From: Zingiber officinale
Taxonomy: Eukaryota; Streptophyta; Magnoliopsida; Zingiberales; Zingiberaceae
DNA length: 64,000 bases
NCBI RefSeq assembly: GCF_018446385.1
Contig: NC_055987.1
Span: forward strand, 12,051,705-12,115,704
Reading direction: 5' to 3'
Shown here: positions 10,758 through 23,180 of the stretch, in pieces
Position numbering within the stretch: the stretch's first letter is position 1
How the letters are laid out: each line of letters starts with the position of its first letter
Translations under genes and position numbers: made by a program
The notes under the pieces: model-generated
Database searches by the model: none
Seen by the model: only the letters and a program-made list of their open reading frames with translations
What the model was told of the DNA's origin: nothing

Positions 10758-11899
10758 TAGGGTTTTGCCTGTGTATTTGGTATTAGGTTAATTATGCATG
10801 TCATACATAATTTAGGCAAGTTAATAGTAGGATGTGCTAACTTTGTGGATCTGAGGATCCAACTATTATGGCTTTTAGTTATTATGTGTGTGATTGGACC
10901 CTTGGACATGTCAAGGGCATTTTATTGTGTGTGCATGATTGTATTATAAAATAAAGAGAGCTATATTTAGTTTTATTAGGATTTTATTTTGATCTAGTTA
11001 CACGATTTCCTTGAGGAATATAGGATCGAAAATGTAAAATTCTATTTATGTCGCGATCGAATCTTGCAAGGCGTGAAACCTTTGAGGACCAGAGGCGGCT
11101 GGAACAAGGAGCAAGATGGATCGACAACTAGACCCAGTGTGTGGCAGATAGGGCGTTGGCGAGACAATGGAGCGCGAGGACGGAATAGATAAAAGCCATA
11201 ATAGTTGAAATTAGTTTTTCTATTATTGCTTTGCTTTTTGTTTGTGTGTGTTGTTAGTATGCATGTTAGGTAGACTAGCATAGTTAAAATTCCTCATTTA
11301 TAAATAACTAAGTGGAGAGGGATTTTTAAGTAAATCTCATGGTCTCCATTACTGGTTTGTAAGTGATGCAAACAAAAGCGTTTGCTCAGGGTTCTTCCTT
11401 CCTCCATACGGATGAGCTTGTTTGTGGATCACTAGACAGACTTCCATTTTGGATGACTATAGGAAGTTAATTAAGAACGTGTGATCTTCCCCAACGGAAG
11501 GGCATAATCTTATTAATGGACTTAGTGTCAAGTAATGGTATACACTGACACATCTAAAAGATCCTCCCCATCAGGAATCAGCTATTATTTGTGTGACAAA
11601 TGATACCAACTATTAATTTTATTTGTCAAAAGTTAGGTTAACAAGATAATAAAATTAATGGGTTACCTCCTTTACAAATGTTGAATTTGTATTGTCGTCC
11701 TTAAAAGTCTATTGATAAGGGTGAATTTAAATAATATTGTTTGAGGAATCAATATTTTTTTTAAAATTCAAAAGTTTTTGACCAAATATTTGATCAAAGA
11801 CAGATCAACTATTAATTTTATTCGTCATAAAGTAAAGTTGACGAGATAATAAAATTAATGAATAAAATATCCTCTTCGATTTTGTATGCACAAAATTCA
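10758..11899 (+). other. 5' internal region of the copia element, gag not recognisable
   Basis: No convincing gag frame can be read. The stretch is full of stops and small direct repeats; the AACTATTAATTTTATT motif occurs near 11608 and again near 11808. Confidence 0.5.
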
Positions 11900-14800
11900 T
11901 GGAAATTTTAAGGAGTTGATCTTGACCAAATATTTTTGTGATTCTTAGGATTTAAAATGTTTGTCAATCCCTAATAGTCATACTATAGAAAAGACTTACT
12001 AGTCCCAATTGTAATGATTGGAAATAGGACTTGGACATTAAGGTAGACTGTCTTCTTAGAACTAAGAACAATATAGGTGTATTTAATTCATTAGTTGAAA
12101 CATGTTTAGTGGTGTTATCTACCAGAACCTGGAGTGTAGATACAGATGACATCAATCATGTCCGCAATTCATTGCAGGGTTCTAGGAAACCCGACAACTA
12201 AATGAAATTAAAACACCGTCCACATGGGCACTACTGTAAAAATGGTAGTTGTTGCAGTGGGAGATGTTTATCTTTTGATAAGAATAAAACATGGATTTTT
12301 GAGTAATTGTCTTTACGCACCAAGTTTAGAAAGAACTAGTTTTTAGTTTCTAAACTATTCAAAGAACTTGATATTCTGCTTCTTTTAATAACAAAGTTGT
12401 TATTAAGAAAAAGAGGGAAGTTATCTGTTCTGGTACGTTGGTTGGCAATTTATAAATCCAATAACTCTCACGATACAACAAATGAAAATTAGTAACACAT
12501 CTTCTAATTTTAAGAGAAAGCAACCTTCGGAAATGAACCATTAATATCTTTGGCATCTAAGGCTAGGTTATATTAACTTGAGTAGGATTCATTGGTGGCT
12601 GATGAACTTTTGAGTTCATTAGTAGTGGAAATCTTTCCAACCTGCGAGTCTTACTTGGAAGGAAAAATAACCAAGAAACTTTTAAGTCTAAGGGGTATGG
12701 AGTCAAAGATATGTTGAAATTGGTTCATTCTGATTTGTGATCCTATGACTAACCAGACAAGAGGTAGTATTGAATATTTCGTCTATTTTATAGACAACTA
12801 TTCAAGATACAAATAAATTTATATCTAATGGACTAAGTACTTTGATTAGTTCAAATAGTACAAATGCGGATGGAAAAGTTAAAGTGTTAAAAGAACATAA
12901 GTGGAAGGCAAAGTACCTCTTGGGGGAATTTAGGAGTCACTTATCAGAAGTAGGGATTCAATCCCAACTAACTGCACCTGGTACACCCCAACAGAATGGT
13001 GTAGAAAAAGGAAGGTATAGGACTCTTATGGAAATAAGTAGATTGATGAGTTATTTAGAATATTACCAAAATCATTTTTAGATATACTCTGGAAACGGAA
13101 GTGAATATAGTACCTTCCAAAGTCAGAACTCTCTACTCATATAGAATTGCTGAATAGGTGTAAGCTTATTTCGAAGCATATTCGGATATGGGTAGTCCAG
13201 CACATATGCTGAAGAGAGACAATGATAAGTTGGACAGGAATTCACTTGTTTGTGGGTTATCCTAGAGAAATGAAAGTAGGTTTATAGTCTTAAAAATCAG
13301 AAGGTCATTGTTAGCATCAATGACCGATTTTTAGAAAAGGACTATGTAATAAACCACGTGCCCATAAGAAAATTTATTCTTAAGGAAATAATAAAAGACA
13401 TGTCTAATCTAGTACCAATTGTACAAGATGAGATACCACAAGGAAACTGCAACACGTATCACAAATGATACACAATTACAGAAAGTGTCTTGTCGTAGTG
13501 GGAGGGTTGTTAGGCAACCTAAAAAGATTCATGTTTTGGGAGAGTTTTTGGACTCGATCCCTGGAGGACATGAACCTGATCTCCGGACATATGACAAAGC
13601 ACTCCAAGATAAAGATGCAATATCTTGGCAAAGAGTAATGAATAACAGAATTAGAATATATGTATTCTAATAAAATCTGGAAGCTTGTAGAACCACCAAA
13701 TGGTGTAAAAGCCTTTGGGTATAAAAAGGTCTATAATAGGAAAAGAGAGATAGACAGGAAGGTAGAAATTTTCAAAGCAAGGCTAGATGAAAAAGGAAAC
13801 TTTTTCACTGGTAGCCATGCTTAAGTCTATCCGGATACTTTTATCTATTTGGTAAGTGGATGACAAGACAATATTCCTTAATGGAAATCTTGAAGAAAGC
13901 ATCCATATAAAGTAACCAGAAGGGTTCATTGCAAAGGGCTAAGAGTATCATGTGTGCAAGCTTAATCAGTCTATGGACTGATGCAAAGCTTCAAGGTCTT
14001 GGAACATCCAGTTTATCAAAGTAATCCAGACCTGTGGATTTATTGAGTAAACGGATAAGTCTTGTGTATACAAAAGGTGTGATGGAAACGTGGTGATATT
14101 TCTTGTACTATACGTAGATAACATTTTTGGTAGTTGGAAACAATATCAAAATGTTGTCAGAAGTAAGGGTATGGTTGTCCAAATAATTCGATATAAAGGA
14201 CTTGGGAGAATGTATATATTTTTGAGATCAAAGTAATAAGGGATCGCAAGAAAAAATATATTTTACTTATCCCAAGCTTGATACATCAGAAAAATCCTTG
14301 CTCGTTTTAAGCATGCAAAACTCCTAGAAAGGTTTCTTACTTTTTAAGTATGGAGTGTCTTTATCTAAAGAGATGTCTCCGATAACATCAAAGGAGATTG
14401 AGGACATGTAGGCAGTTCTTTATGCTTCGGCAATTAGACAACCTAATGTATGCTATGCACGAGATCATAAATCTGTTTTGCCAAGGGCATAGTTAGCAGA
14501 TATCAAAGTAACCCTAGACAAGGACATTGGACTGCAGTAAAGCATATATTAAAGTACCTTAGAGGAACTAGAGATTATATGCTAGCTTACAAGGCAGTTA
14601 ATTTGGTCCTTGTGGGTTGCATGGATTTTGACTTCCAATCGGATAGGGACAATAATAAGTCAACCTCGGGATTTTGTGTTTACTTTAGGAGGTAAGGTCA
14701 TAACTATGGAAGAGTGATAAGCATAAGTGTTTTTCTGGACTCCACCATAGAAGCTTAGTATATGGTAAGCCTCTGAGGTAGCCATAAAAGGTGAATGACT

Positions 14801-15050
14801 CAATAACCTCAAGATAGACTTAGATATGATTTCTGGTTTGTCCAAAGATTATTACAATTTATTGTAATAATATTGGTGCAGTAGCAAACTTGAAGAAACC
14901 ATAAGTCTATAAGGCAAGAAAACACAATAGAGCGCAAGTACCACCCAATACGAGAAATCGTATAAACGAGGAGAAGTTGTTGCCGCCTAGATTACATCAG
15001 ATGATAACCTAAGGTCCTTAAGGCAAGAGTTTTTTGAAAGGCATGGGAAT
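11900..15050 (+). pseudogene. Ty1/copia polyprotein remnant: protease, integrase, reverse transcriptase, RNase H
   Basis: Homology is scattered over three frames. The protease region has a WSVDTDD remnant near 12135. Integrase core segments lie at 12842-13081, including LGEFRSHLSEVGIQSQL and TPQQNGVEK, the strand just before the catalytic glutamate. The link to reverse transcriptase is at 13490-13640 (RSGRVVRQPKK, DAISWQRVMN). Further RT pieces follow (EPPNGVKAFG near 13690; KTIFLNGNLEESIH near 13870). The RNase H end has KYLRGTRDYML and NNKSTSGFC near 14550-14680. Stops and frameshifts occur every few dozen codons, so the copy is long dead. The order PR-IN-RT-RH is diagnostic of Ty1/copia. 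Confidence 0.85.
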
Positions 15051-15092
15051 CAGATGTATGGCAGCAGATATGGCAGCTTAGTCTTTTAGTAT

Positions 15093-15102
15093 AAGTGGGA
15101 GA
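15093..15102 (+). other. Polypurine tract of the copia element
   Basis: AAGTGGGAGA directly precedes the 3' LTR start TGTTAGAG. Confidence 0.75.
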
Positions 15103-16884
15103 TTGTTAGAGTGTATACTAAAAGCCTAGCTTTTGGTATAAACATTTATCTAGAAATAAGAATCACATTGGTCAAATGACTACATTTATGATAAATATAG
15201 TTGTTCAATTAATTTATATTGTAGATAACATGGTGTGTGGTGTCACACACAGAGGATCATGTTATCAGTACCTTATAAATTATAAACAGTAGCTCACGAC
15301 CATAATGGAAAGGAGCAAACCATTGGAAGGTCGTAGTGTAATTAGGTATTAGTTTATCTTAACTATATAATTACACTAGTACACTTAGAGTGTATTGAGT
15401 AGGACCATTAGAGGTCGTTTCTTTTATACTGACTTTATAAAGAAACAAAGACCTCAGTTATTATGGAAGTGTGTGCTCTTAATCCTAATATAATAACAAG
15501 CACATATATTTGATATTTATTTCTTTAATTTATCAATGGGTGAGATTTAGTTCGATGAATCAATAAGCCCGATAAGTTGGGAAATGATATCACTTATAGT
15601 GTGTGTTGTTGATTATAGAAGGAAACTGTGTCCTAGTGATCTAGGTTGAGAATGTCCCCAAGAGGAGCTCATAAGGATTGTCATGTTAAACCCTGCAGGT
15701 GGACTTAGTCCGACATGACGATGAAGTTGAGTGGTACTACTCTTGGAGCTAGATATTAATTAAGTGAGTTGTCGAATTTACTTAATTAGTGGACATTTGT
15801 TATCTTAAATACAGGAGACTAACACACTCATAATAAGAAAGAGCCCAAAATGTAATTTGGGATTGGTGCGGTAGTTCAATAATAGTTCTTTAGTGGAATG
15901 AATTATTATTGATGAAATTAAGTTGTGTGTTCGGGGCGAACACAGGATGCTTATTTTCATCGGGAGACCAAAACCAATTCCTCCTCTCGGTCCCTATCGT
16001 AGCCTCTAGTATATAGAGATTTATACCCATCGTATACCCACCTTCTTACCCATCCAATGGGGCCGGCCAAGCTAGCTTGGAACCCAAGCTAGGGCCGGCC
16101 AAGACCAAGTGGATGAGCCATGTAGGTGGCCGGCCAAAGCTTGGGTCCCAAGCTTAGGTGGCCGGCCACTAGAATATTAAAAAGGATTTTTATTAAAATT
16201 ATTTCTTATGTGGATATCATGATTTTAAAAGAGAGTTTAAAAATTAAAAATTTCCTTTTATAGCTTTCTACAAAAGATTAAGAGAAGAGATTAATCTCTT
16301 TCCTTATTTGTAGTTTAAAAGGATGATTTTAATTTTTGGTAAAAACTTTCCTTATTTGTAAATCATCTACATGTTTAAAAGAAAGTTTAAAATTTGAAAT
16401 CTTTCCTTATTTGTTGATTAAAGAAGGATTTTAAATTTTAAGAAAAACTTTCCTTTTTAACCATGTTCATGATTTAAAAGAAAGTTTAAAAATTAAATAT
16501 TCTCTTTTATAAGTTTCTACAAGAGATTAAGAAAAGATTTGATATCTTTCCTTATTTGTAGATTAAAAGAGATTTTAATTTTTAGAGATAACTTTCTTTT
16601 TATCCACATGTTTAAAAGAAAGATTTTAATTTATAAAATTTCCTTTTTATTAACCAATCATGAAGGGATTAAATTATTGGAGAAATTTTTATAAATTTCC
16701 GGAAACAAATTAGGAAGTTTTAATTCTTGTTTTAATTAAAACTTTCCTTGATTTGGGGCTTGAGGTGGCCGACCATTGTATTTGAAAAAGAAAATTATTT
16801 TTAATTAAATAATTTTTCCTTTTCAATGGAAAAAGAATTAAGAAAATTTTTATTAAATTTTCCTTATTTGCCAAGACCAAGGAT

Positions 16885-16892
16885 TATAAAAG
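16885..16892 (+). promoter_or_regulatory. TATA box of the copia LTR
   Basis: TATAAAAG preceded by CCAAGACCAAGG. The same arrangement is found on the minus strand of the solo LTR at 62288-62295, so it is conserved between copies. Confidence 0.7.
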
Positions 16893-17662
16893 AGGGGATA
16901 GAGAAGGCTTTATGGTTAATGATCTCTATTTTTTCCTTCCTCTCCTCTTTGGTTTTGGTGGCCGGCCCTATTACTCTTCTCTCCTCTTGTTGGCCGAAAC
17001 TTATCTCTTGGTGGAGCTTTTGTTTGTGGTCGGATCAAGGAAGGAGAAGAAGGAGAGAAAACAAGCCTCGTTTCTAGTATCCCTTGGAGCATGGTGGCGG
17101 TGGCCGAACCTCTTCATCCGAGAAGAAGTTTTGATGGCCGAAACTTGCAAGGAAGAAGAAGGTGCTTGGTGGTTCTCATCTCGGAAGATCGTTGCCCACA
17201 CAACGTCCGAGGTTAAAAGAGGAATACGGTAGAAGATCAAGAGGTCTTTCTAAAAGGTATAACTAGTAATTTTTGTTTCCGCATCATACTAGTTATTTTA
17301 TGAAATAATACTAAATACAAGAGGCATACGATTCTAGAGTTTCGAATTTGTTTTCGATATAGTGTTCTTTTGTTTTTCTTTCCCTTGTGATTTGATTGTT
17401 CTTTTCGGTTAACCTAAAGTTATTTTAGGAAATTAAATATTATCTTTCCATAAAAGGTTTTGTCTAGTCGGTGGTGGTTGCTCGCATATCCAAGAAGGCC
17501 GTGTGCCTCGCCACGTCAGTACTGGGAACCAATTATGGAAATTAATATTTAATGAAATTAATAACTTAAGGTGATTTGGGTCGAACATGTTAAGTTCCGC
17601 AGGAGACCCAAGTCAAAACCTAAAAGAACGAATAGATTAAGTTTTTGATCAAACGTGTTAAG

Positions 17663-19372
17663 TGTTGGGATCGTTCGTACTCGGCTAGAGAGGGGGGGTG
17701 TGAATAGCCGCCCCAAATCGCTCGTTTTTCTTCCTACAATTCGTTAGCGCAGCAGAAAAACAAACAAGGAAACGAAAACAAGAAGATCAAACCTCAACGC
17801 GTCGATGTAACGAGGTTCGGAGATTAGGGCTCCTACTCCTCGGCGTGTCCGTAAGGTGGACGAGTCCAGTCAATCCGTCGGTGGATGAGTCCCCGAAGAA
17901 CCGGCTAATACAATATACTCCTTGTGGGTGGAGAAACCTCGCCACAATATTCTTGCAACAGCAAGAAAGGAATACAACAAGAAATACAAGAAGACAAGAA
18001 CAATGAATGTAAAAAGAACACAGGTTTTCTTGCCTCCTTGCCGACTGGATTTCGCTTGAGTGCACGCCTCGGAACACCTACACAGCAGGATATCTCGCGA
18101 AGCTCACGCCAAGTTTGAAGAAGAGCTCCAAAGCTCAGCAGCCGTCGTAGGCTCATGTAAGAGAAGAGGAATAATTTCCGCGGCGCCGACACCCCTCGAC
18201 CCTTATGAGAAGCGCCGAAGAACAATGAAGAGAGAACGGCCATTAGCCGTTAGATCTGGACCCGCGGGCAGTGCCTCCTGGCCTGGATCCGCACGTTACG
18301 GCCGAATCCCCGCTTCATCGATCAGCAGTGGACGATGGGGCATACTGAGCACTGGTGGACCGGGTCAGGATCGGCGTCAACGATCCTATCTAGCTTCCGG
18401 GCTAGCAGTGATGCTTCATCGGACGGCCGTTGCCTCGCGCCATGACACCGGGCCCTCCTACGGACCGATCACCCAGCCCGCCGCTGTCTTGCCTTCACGG
18501 CATCGCCAGTGCATACCAGAGCAAGAGATCCCCCAGATAGCCGCCGTGCACCGACAAATCGGATCGACCGATCGTGCTAGTGACCGATCCGAGTTGTGCT
18601 TTTGCCCAAACCAAGTCCCAAGACTTCAAACCAATATCCGGTCAACCTTGACCTATTGGTACTTCATCCCTCATAGCATCCTGGTCACTCGACTCACAAC
18701 AACTCCCTCGCCAAGTGTCAATCCCTTTTGACTACTTGGACTTTCACACCAAGTCCGATCATCCCCATCCATCATTTTCCTTGCCCGCCTTTACTCACTG
18801 TGACTTTCCACCGGCTTCACTCACCAGATTTCCACACCGCCCATCCATTAGGACTTTCCCTACATGGCTTCACTCACTCCATTCCAACTCGCCTAGACTT
18901 CAACCCGCCACCATCCAGCTAGGACTTTCCCACCGCCTTCACCACTCATTGGATTCTCCGCTGCAAGTCTCCATACTTGACGATTCTTTCCAGAGTCTCC
19001 ATATCCAAGGCCAGTTCCAAGTCCATTGGACTTTTCATGTACTCCCTCCTTGCAAGCTCCATTCCTCCAAGTCTCCATACTTGACTCTTTCCACAAGCTC
19101 CCTACTTGACTTTTCGTGCCAAGTCTCCATACTTGGACTTTTCCCGAATCAGTCAACCTACGGTTGCACCAATAATCTCCCAAACATCTATTCTTGTCCC
19201 ACATCAAGAATAGAACTCTCTCACGAGTGTCAAACATCAACATGCAACACAACTAGGTCAACCTTGACCTAAGGTTGCACCGACAATCTTCCCAAGTCAA
19301 ACATCAAAATACAACTCGAGTCACGTCAACTCGAGTCGGGTCAACCAGGTCAACCTTGACCTAAGGTTGACA
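17663..19372 (-). mobile_element. 3' LTR of the pol-less element
   Basis: The plus strand reads TGTTGGGATCG at 17663 and ends GGTTGACA at 19372, so the minus-strand LTR runs TGTCAACC to CCCAACA. It shares with 23181-24878 the AATTCGTTAGCGCAGC segment, blocks of repeated TCCATACTTGGACTTTTC-like modules, and the GGTCAACCTTGACCTAAGG segment. No gene lies inside. Confidence 0.8.
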
Positions 19373-21250
19373 AAACCATAATCAAGTTAGGTTAACCCGA
19401 TAACCTAACTTAGGTTTTCAATCATCTTCCAATGTCCAATGTTCTTTCTTTGAACATTCTCTCGACATTCTCCCTTAGGTTAACCCAAACACCTAACTTG
19501 GGTTCTCCTTTTGACACACATCAAAAGAATTCCAATGTTCTTCTTGAACATTCCTTGACATTCTTTCCCTAGCTTAGGTTAACCCGAATAACCTAACTTG
19601 GGTTCTCCAATAATTCTCCAATGAATACTCTCCCTGACACACATCAAAAGAGGAGATATCAAGGTCGAGTTTCTTCCTAATGAAAGTCCCATACCTTTCA
19701 TTGAAACCCTTGATACTAAACTCAACAATCAACTTAGTGATAATCCCATATCACTAATTCTCAAGAGTCTTAAGGAGTACAAACTCCCCTAAAGTTAACT
19801 CCTCTTGACAATTAGGTAAGACTCCCCTAGAGGTCAACTCCCCCTTGACCACCAACAATGTCTTTGAGAGTTCCAAACCTTAGAAATCCAACCCAACCTA
19901 CCTCCAGGTCGACAAATTTCGATCATGGGAATGATTTCAGCCGAGAATCGTCTGCACCGATCCACGCATCGATCGCGCTGCATACATGCGACGATCGGTT
20001 ACAACCGAATTCGATCGGTCGTGACCGATCCACTCCAATCGAGAGATTTTTGATTTCCTTCCAAATTGAAACCCTAAAAATTCCAGAAAATTCAATGTGA
20101 AATTTTGAGGATACATTCCTCATAACATATACTATCATGGAAAAATAGTTTTCTATGAGAATAACTTCCATTTTCAAATCTTGATACAAAATTCAAAAAC
20201 TTTGAAATAATTCAAAGTTAAGTCAACTTTGTATCACAATGTTCAATGATGAATGCTATCACTAGGAAAGCTTCATCAAGGTTTTTCAAAACAATTTTGA
20301 AATGATTTCAAACCCTTTAATTTGGGACCACAATCTTAGGGCTATATGTACATGACTTGTACACAAGCTTTCCCTATGATCCTCCTTTTCTTGAATTAGG
20401 CTCATCTAGGTACAAAAACTATGCACCTTGATCCTAACTCATGATCCTAATATCTCACACACATCTAAGGTGTATCAAACCACATTCAAGTCAATTTGAT
20501 GTGAGATATGGGTTAAGGTCAACTTAGGCTAAGTTCTCATGCATTTTCTAAACTACACTTTTGATCTCAATACCAAAATGTGTTTTTATCCTTAAATCAA
20601 TTTCATTGATTCTTAATGCAAGAGATGATGACATGGCATAAATTAATAACATAAATGAAAACATGTGCCAATGTCATGATGTCATGGCATAAAGTTTGAA
20701 ACGAAACTAACACATGACATATAGATAACCTAAGCATTATCATGACATTTCAAATGATAATAAAATAAGTATGATGTCATGGCATGGCATATGACAACCA
20801 ATCATGGGAAGTTAGCACAAATAAAATGCCTAAATTCCCTATCTAAGTATTCTTAGCCTTAGCTAACTTAGAATCTAACCCTAGATTGCCCATATATCCC
20901 TTAGAGAAAACCAAAATCCCAATTATGGTATTTCTCTAGGTTTTCTTAAATTGTGCCAAATAAGATTGAAATCGATATTTTTCAAATATGGCACAATTTA
21001 CTCTTTAAGGAGTAAATAATAATTCTTTTTCATTTTCAAAGGTTATCAAAACCTTGAAAATGCTCCTTGAGTGTCAATTTCCTCAAAGTTGGGTTAACTA
21101 CCCTTCTTATTGGAGTTGACACTCTCTAACCCATCTATGGGGTAGAGAAAATGCTCCTAGGAACCCAATACCTACTTGAGCTCATTGGGTTCACTAAATA
21201 TTCACTAGGGATAACTTCCCTAGCAACCCTCCTAATGACCCTCTTAGGCT
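19373..21250 (-). other. Non-coding internal region of the pol-less element
   Basis: About 1.9 kb of AT-rich sequence lies between gag and the 3' LTR, with short repeats such as TAGGTTAACCC and GAACATTC. I see no convincing reading frame and no pol motif. Confidence 0.6.
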
Positions 21251-22600
21251 TTAAAGCCTTGGCCATTTGGGACTCATCAAGATCAACTCTAGGGGTGACT
21301 CCCTTGTGACCTTGGTGTTGGTCTTCCTAGCCCTAGGTTTTGTTCCATAATCGAATGGAACATCATGATATGTGGGCTTGACCATTTGGGACTTAGGTTT
21401 GTGACTCAAACCTTTCTTGTCCTTGGACTTTTGACCCTTAGGCCCTAGAGTTGACTTCTCTAAACTTTTAAGGGCCTTTTCTAGGGTATCAAGCCTTGAC
21501 CTCAAGACTTGATTCTCCTTTTCTAATACCTCAATTTTTGATTTATCACTCTTCCTTGAGGTATTCCTAGGCATATGTCTAGTTGATTTAGGGTTTCTAC
21601 CTAGGTTTTTCTTAACCTTAGAAGTGTTAATCCTAGGGTTAACATTCCTAGTAGTATCCCTATCTAGGCTAACATGTTTAGCTCCTAAGCACATGTATTG
21701 GTTCCTAAAGTTAACATGCTTATCATTATTAACAATTGCAACAAAACTACTAGCATGAGTTTTATTAGAATTGCAATAATGAACCTTAGAGGTTACCTTA
21801 GGGTTTGCCTTAGCTCCCCCTATCGATGTGCATCCCTTGTCCTTGTGAGGTTTCCTCCCCTTCGGACATTGGCTCCTATAGTGTCCCCGTTGCTTGCATT
21901 GAAAGCACACCACGTGCTTCTTGCCTTTGCGTGTCGGGACTCCGGCTTCCTTGACCTTTGGCGCCGGTGGAGTCTTTCTTACCCTCTTCGGACACTTACT
22001 CTTGTAATGTCCATGTTCCCTACACTCAAAGCACATAATGTGTAATTTAATTGAACTTAAATTGCTTGAGTTACCTATGGTTGAGGGTGGATGCGAGCTC
22101 TCTTCTTCATCCCTTTCGGAGGTAGAAGCTTCTTCTTCTTGCTCCGAACTTGAACACGAGGAACTCTCCTCCTCTTCTTCCTTGGATATTGAGTAGCCCT
22201 CAACTTCCAATTCGCTCCCTCCATGATGTGAGCTACTTGGCTCACTAGGCTCCTCTTCATGGCTTGAGGTGGAGCTCTCCTCATGGTACTTGGCCAAGTT
22301 GTTCCACAACTCCTTGGCATTGTTGTATCCTATCTTACACAAAATGTTAGTAGGCAATGAAAATTCAATTATTCTCGTTACCTCTTCGTTGATTTCGGAT
22401 TTGTGAATTTGTTCTCTTGTCCACTCCTTCTTCTCAAGTGGTTTTCCTTCTTCATCCACCGGAGGAGTAAAACCTTCTTGTACACAAAACCAATTCATTA
22501 TGTTAGTCATAAGAAAATACTTCATCCTTACCTTCCAATACGCGAAGTCGCCGCATTCGTAGAAAGGTGGAATGGTGACATCTTCTCCATAGAGATCCAT
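21251..22600 (-). CDS. Gag protein of a pol-less copia-type element (449 aa, intact frame)
   Basis: The ATG at 22600 opens an uninterrupted 449-codon frame about 50 bases after the internal primer-binding site. Residues 1-105 resemble the start of the copia UBN2 capsid domain (FAYWKVRMKYFL, AKELWNNL), which ends early. An acidic Ser/Glu-rich linker follows (about 108-175). Two CCHC zinc knuckles lie at 190-203 (CFECREHGHYKSKC) and 232-245 (CFQCKQRGHYRSQC), and a short coiled coil at about 355-383. The tail is basic. The protein would package element RNA. The short capsid domain against the usual roughly 200 residues suggests an internal deletion, yet the frame stays open, unlike nearly every other retroelement gene here. 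Confidence 0.85.
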   Translation of the reverse strand: MDLYGEDVTIPPFYECGDFAYWKVRMKYFLMTNIMNWFCVQEGFTPPVDEEGKPLEKKEWTREQIHKSEINEEVTRIIEFSLPTNILCKIGYNNAKELWNNLAKYHEESSTSSHEEEPSEPSSSHHGGSELEVEGYSISKEEEEESSSCSSSEQEEEASTSERDEEESSHPPSTIGNSSNLSSIKLHIMCFECREHGHYKSKCPKRVRKTPPAPKVKEAGVPTRKGKKHVVCFQCKQRGHYRSQCPKGRKPHKDKGCTSIGGAKANPKVTSKVHYCNSNKTHASSFVAIVNNDKHVNFRNQYMCLGAKHVSLDRDTTRNVNPRINTSKVKKNLGRNPKSTRHMPRNTSRKSDKSKIEVLEKENQVLRSRLDTLEKALKSLEKSTLGPKGQKSKDKKGLSHKPKSQMVKPTYHDVPFDYGTKPRARKTNTKVTRESPLELILMSPKWPRL

Positions 22601-22647
22601 TCTCTAGCTTTGCTCCCACGGGTGTTGATCCGTCGAAGAGCGGCCTC

Positions 22648-22659
22648 GCTCTGATACCA
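22648..22659 (-). other. tRNA-Met(i) primer-binding site next to the internal small LTR
   Basis: The minus strand reads TGGTATCAGAGC, a perfect match to the plant initiator-tRNA primer site, two bases after the small LTR end CCTACA. Confidence 0.8.
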
Positions 22660-22661
22660 AT

Positions 22662-22857
22662 TGTAGGATCGAAAAGAATTTAGATATCTCCACAATGACA
22701 TGATATTGTCCACTTTGGGCCTAAGCCCTCATGGTTTTGCTCTTGGGCTATACCCAAAAGGCCTCATGCCAATGGAGATATCTTTCTCTTATAAACCCAT
22801 GATCTTTTCCATGTGTTTTCAATATGGGACTATGTTTGCAACCTTGCAACCCCAACA
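22662..22857 (-). mobile_element. Small 196 bp LTR with a PPT before it and a PBS after it
   Basis: On the minus strand it runs TGTTGGGGTTGC to CGATCCTACA. It is preceded by a purine tract (complement of 22858-22868) and followed by a primer-binding site. No 5 bp duplication flanks it, so it is not a simple solo-LTR insertion. PPT-LTR-PBS is the layout of an LTR shared by two tandem or recombined elements. Its body (TATTGTCCACTTTGGGCC on the plus strand) resembles the small LTRs of terminal-repeat miniature elements of plants. Confidence 0.65.
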
Positions 22858-22920
22858 ATCCCCCCCTCAAACAAAGGACCATGGGCTTCCCACGTCCGAT
22901 CCTTGACCGACCAGGTCTTC

Positions 22921-23038
22921 CTGCCCCTCGGTCTACCCGACCTACTAGGACTTCCTTGCCTAGCCGCAACTAGGACTTCCTGCCCCTCGGTCCACCCGAC
23001 CTACTAGGACTTCCTTGCCTAGCCGCAACTAGGACTTC
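22921..23038 (-). repeat. 59 bp tandem duplication
   Basis: Two adjacent units start CTGCCCCTCGG and differ by about one base. They lie in the short internal segment between the two primer-binding sites. Confidence 0.85.
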
Positions 23039-23166
23039 CTGCCTGGTGTCTGGTCCTCTTGATCCGAACATAGGAGCCCCACTTTCTTTGTTCAAGGTCA
23101 ATATTGTACTCACATGGTTCAATCAGACCATAGCTCTTGTGCACAGTTGGCGGTTAAACCTTCCGC

Positions 23167-23178
23167 GGCTCGATACCA
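23167..23178 (-). other. Primer-binding site of the outer LTR pair
   Basis: The minus strand reads TGGTATCGAGCC, two bases inside the 5' LTR end CCCAACA. It has the same one-base deletion as the site at 10747. Confidence 0.7.
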
Positions 23179-23180
23179 CT

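Noticed and set aside
16826..17240. Frames of 79-106 codons near the copia LTR TATA box
   Set aside because: They are in the transcribed leader of the LTR, have mirror frames on the other strand, and are not kept in the solo LTR at 61359.
18060..19272. Frames of 223 and 185 codons on the plus strand
   Set aside because: They cross the repeated module array and palindromes of an LTR; the composition is that of the repeats (Pro, His, Ser, Leu) and no domain is seen.
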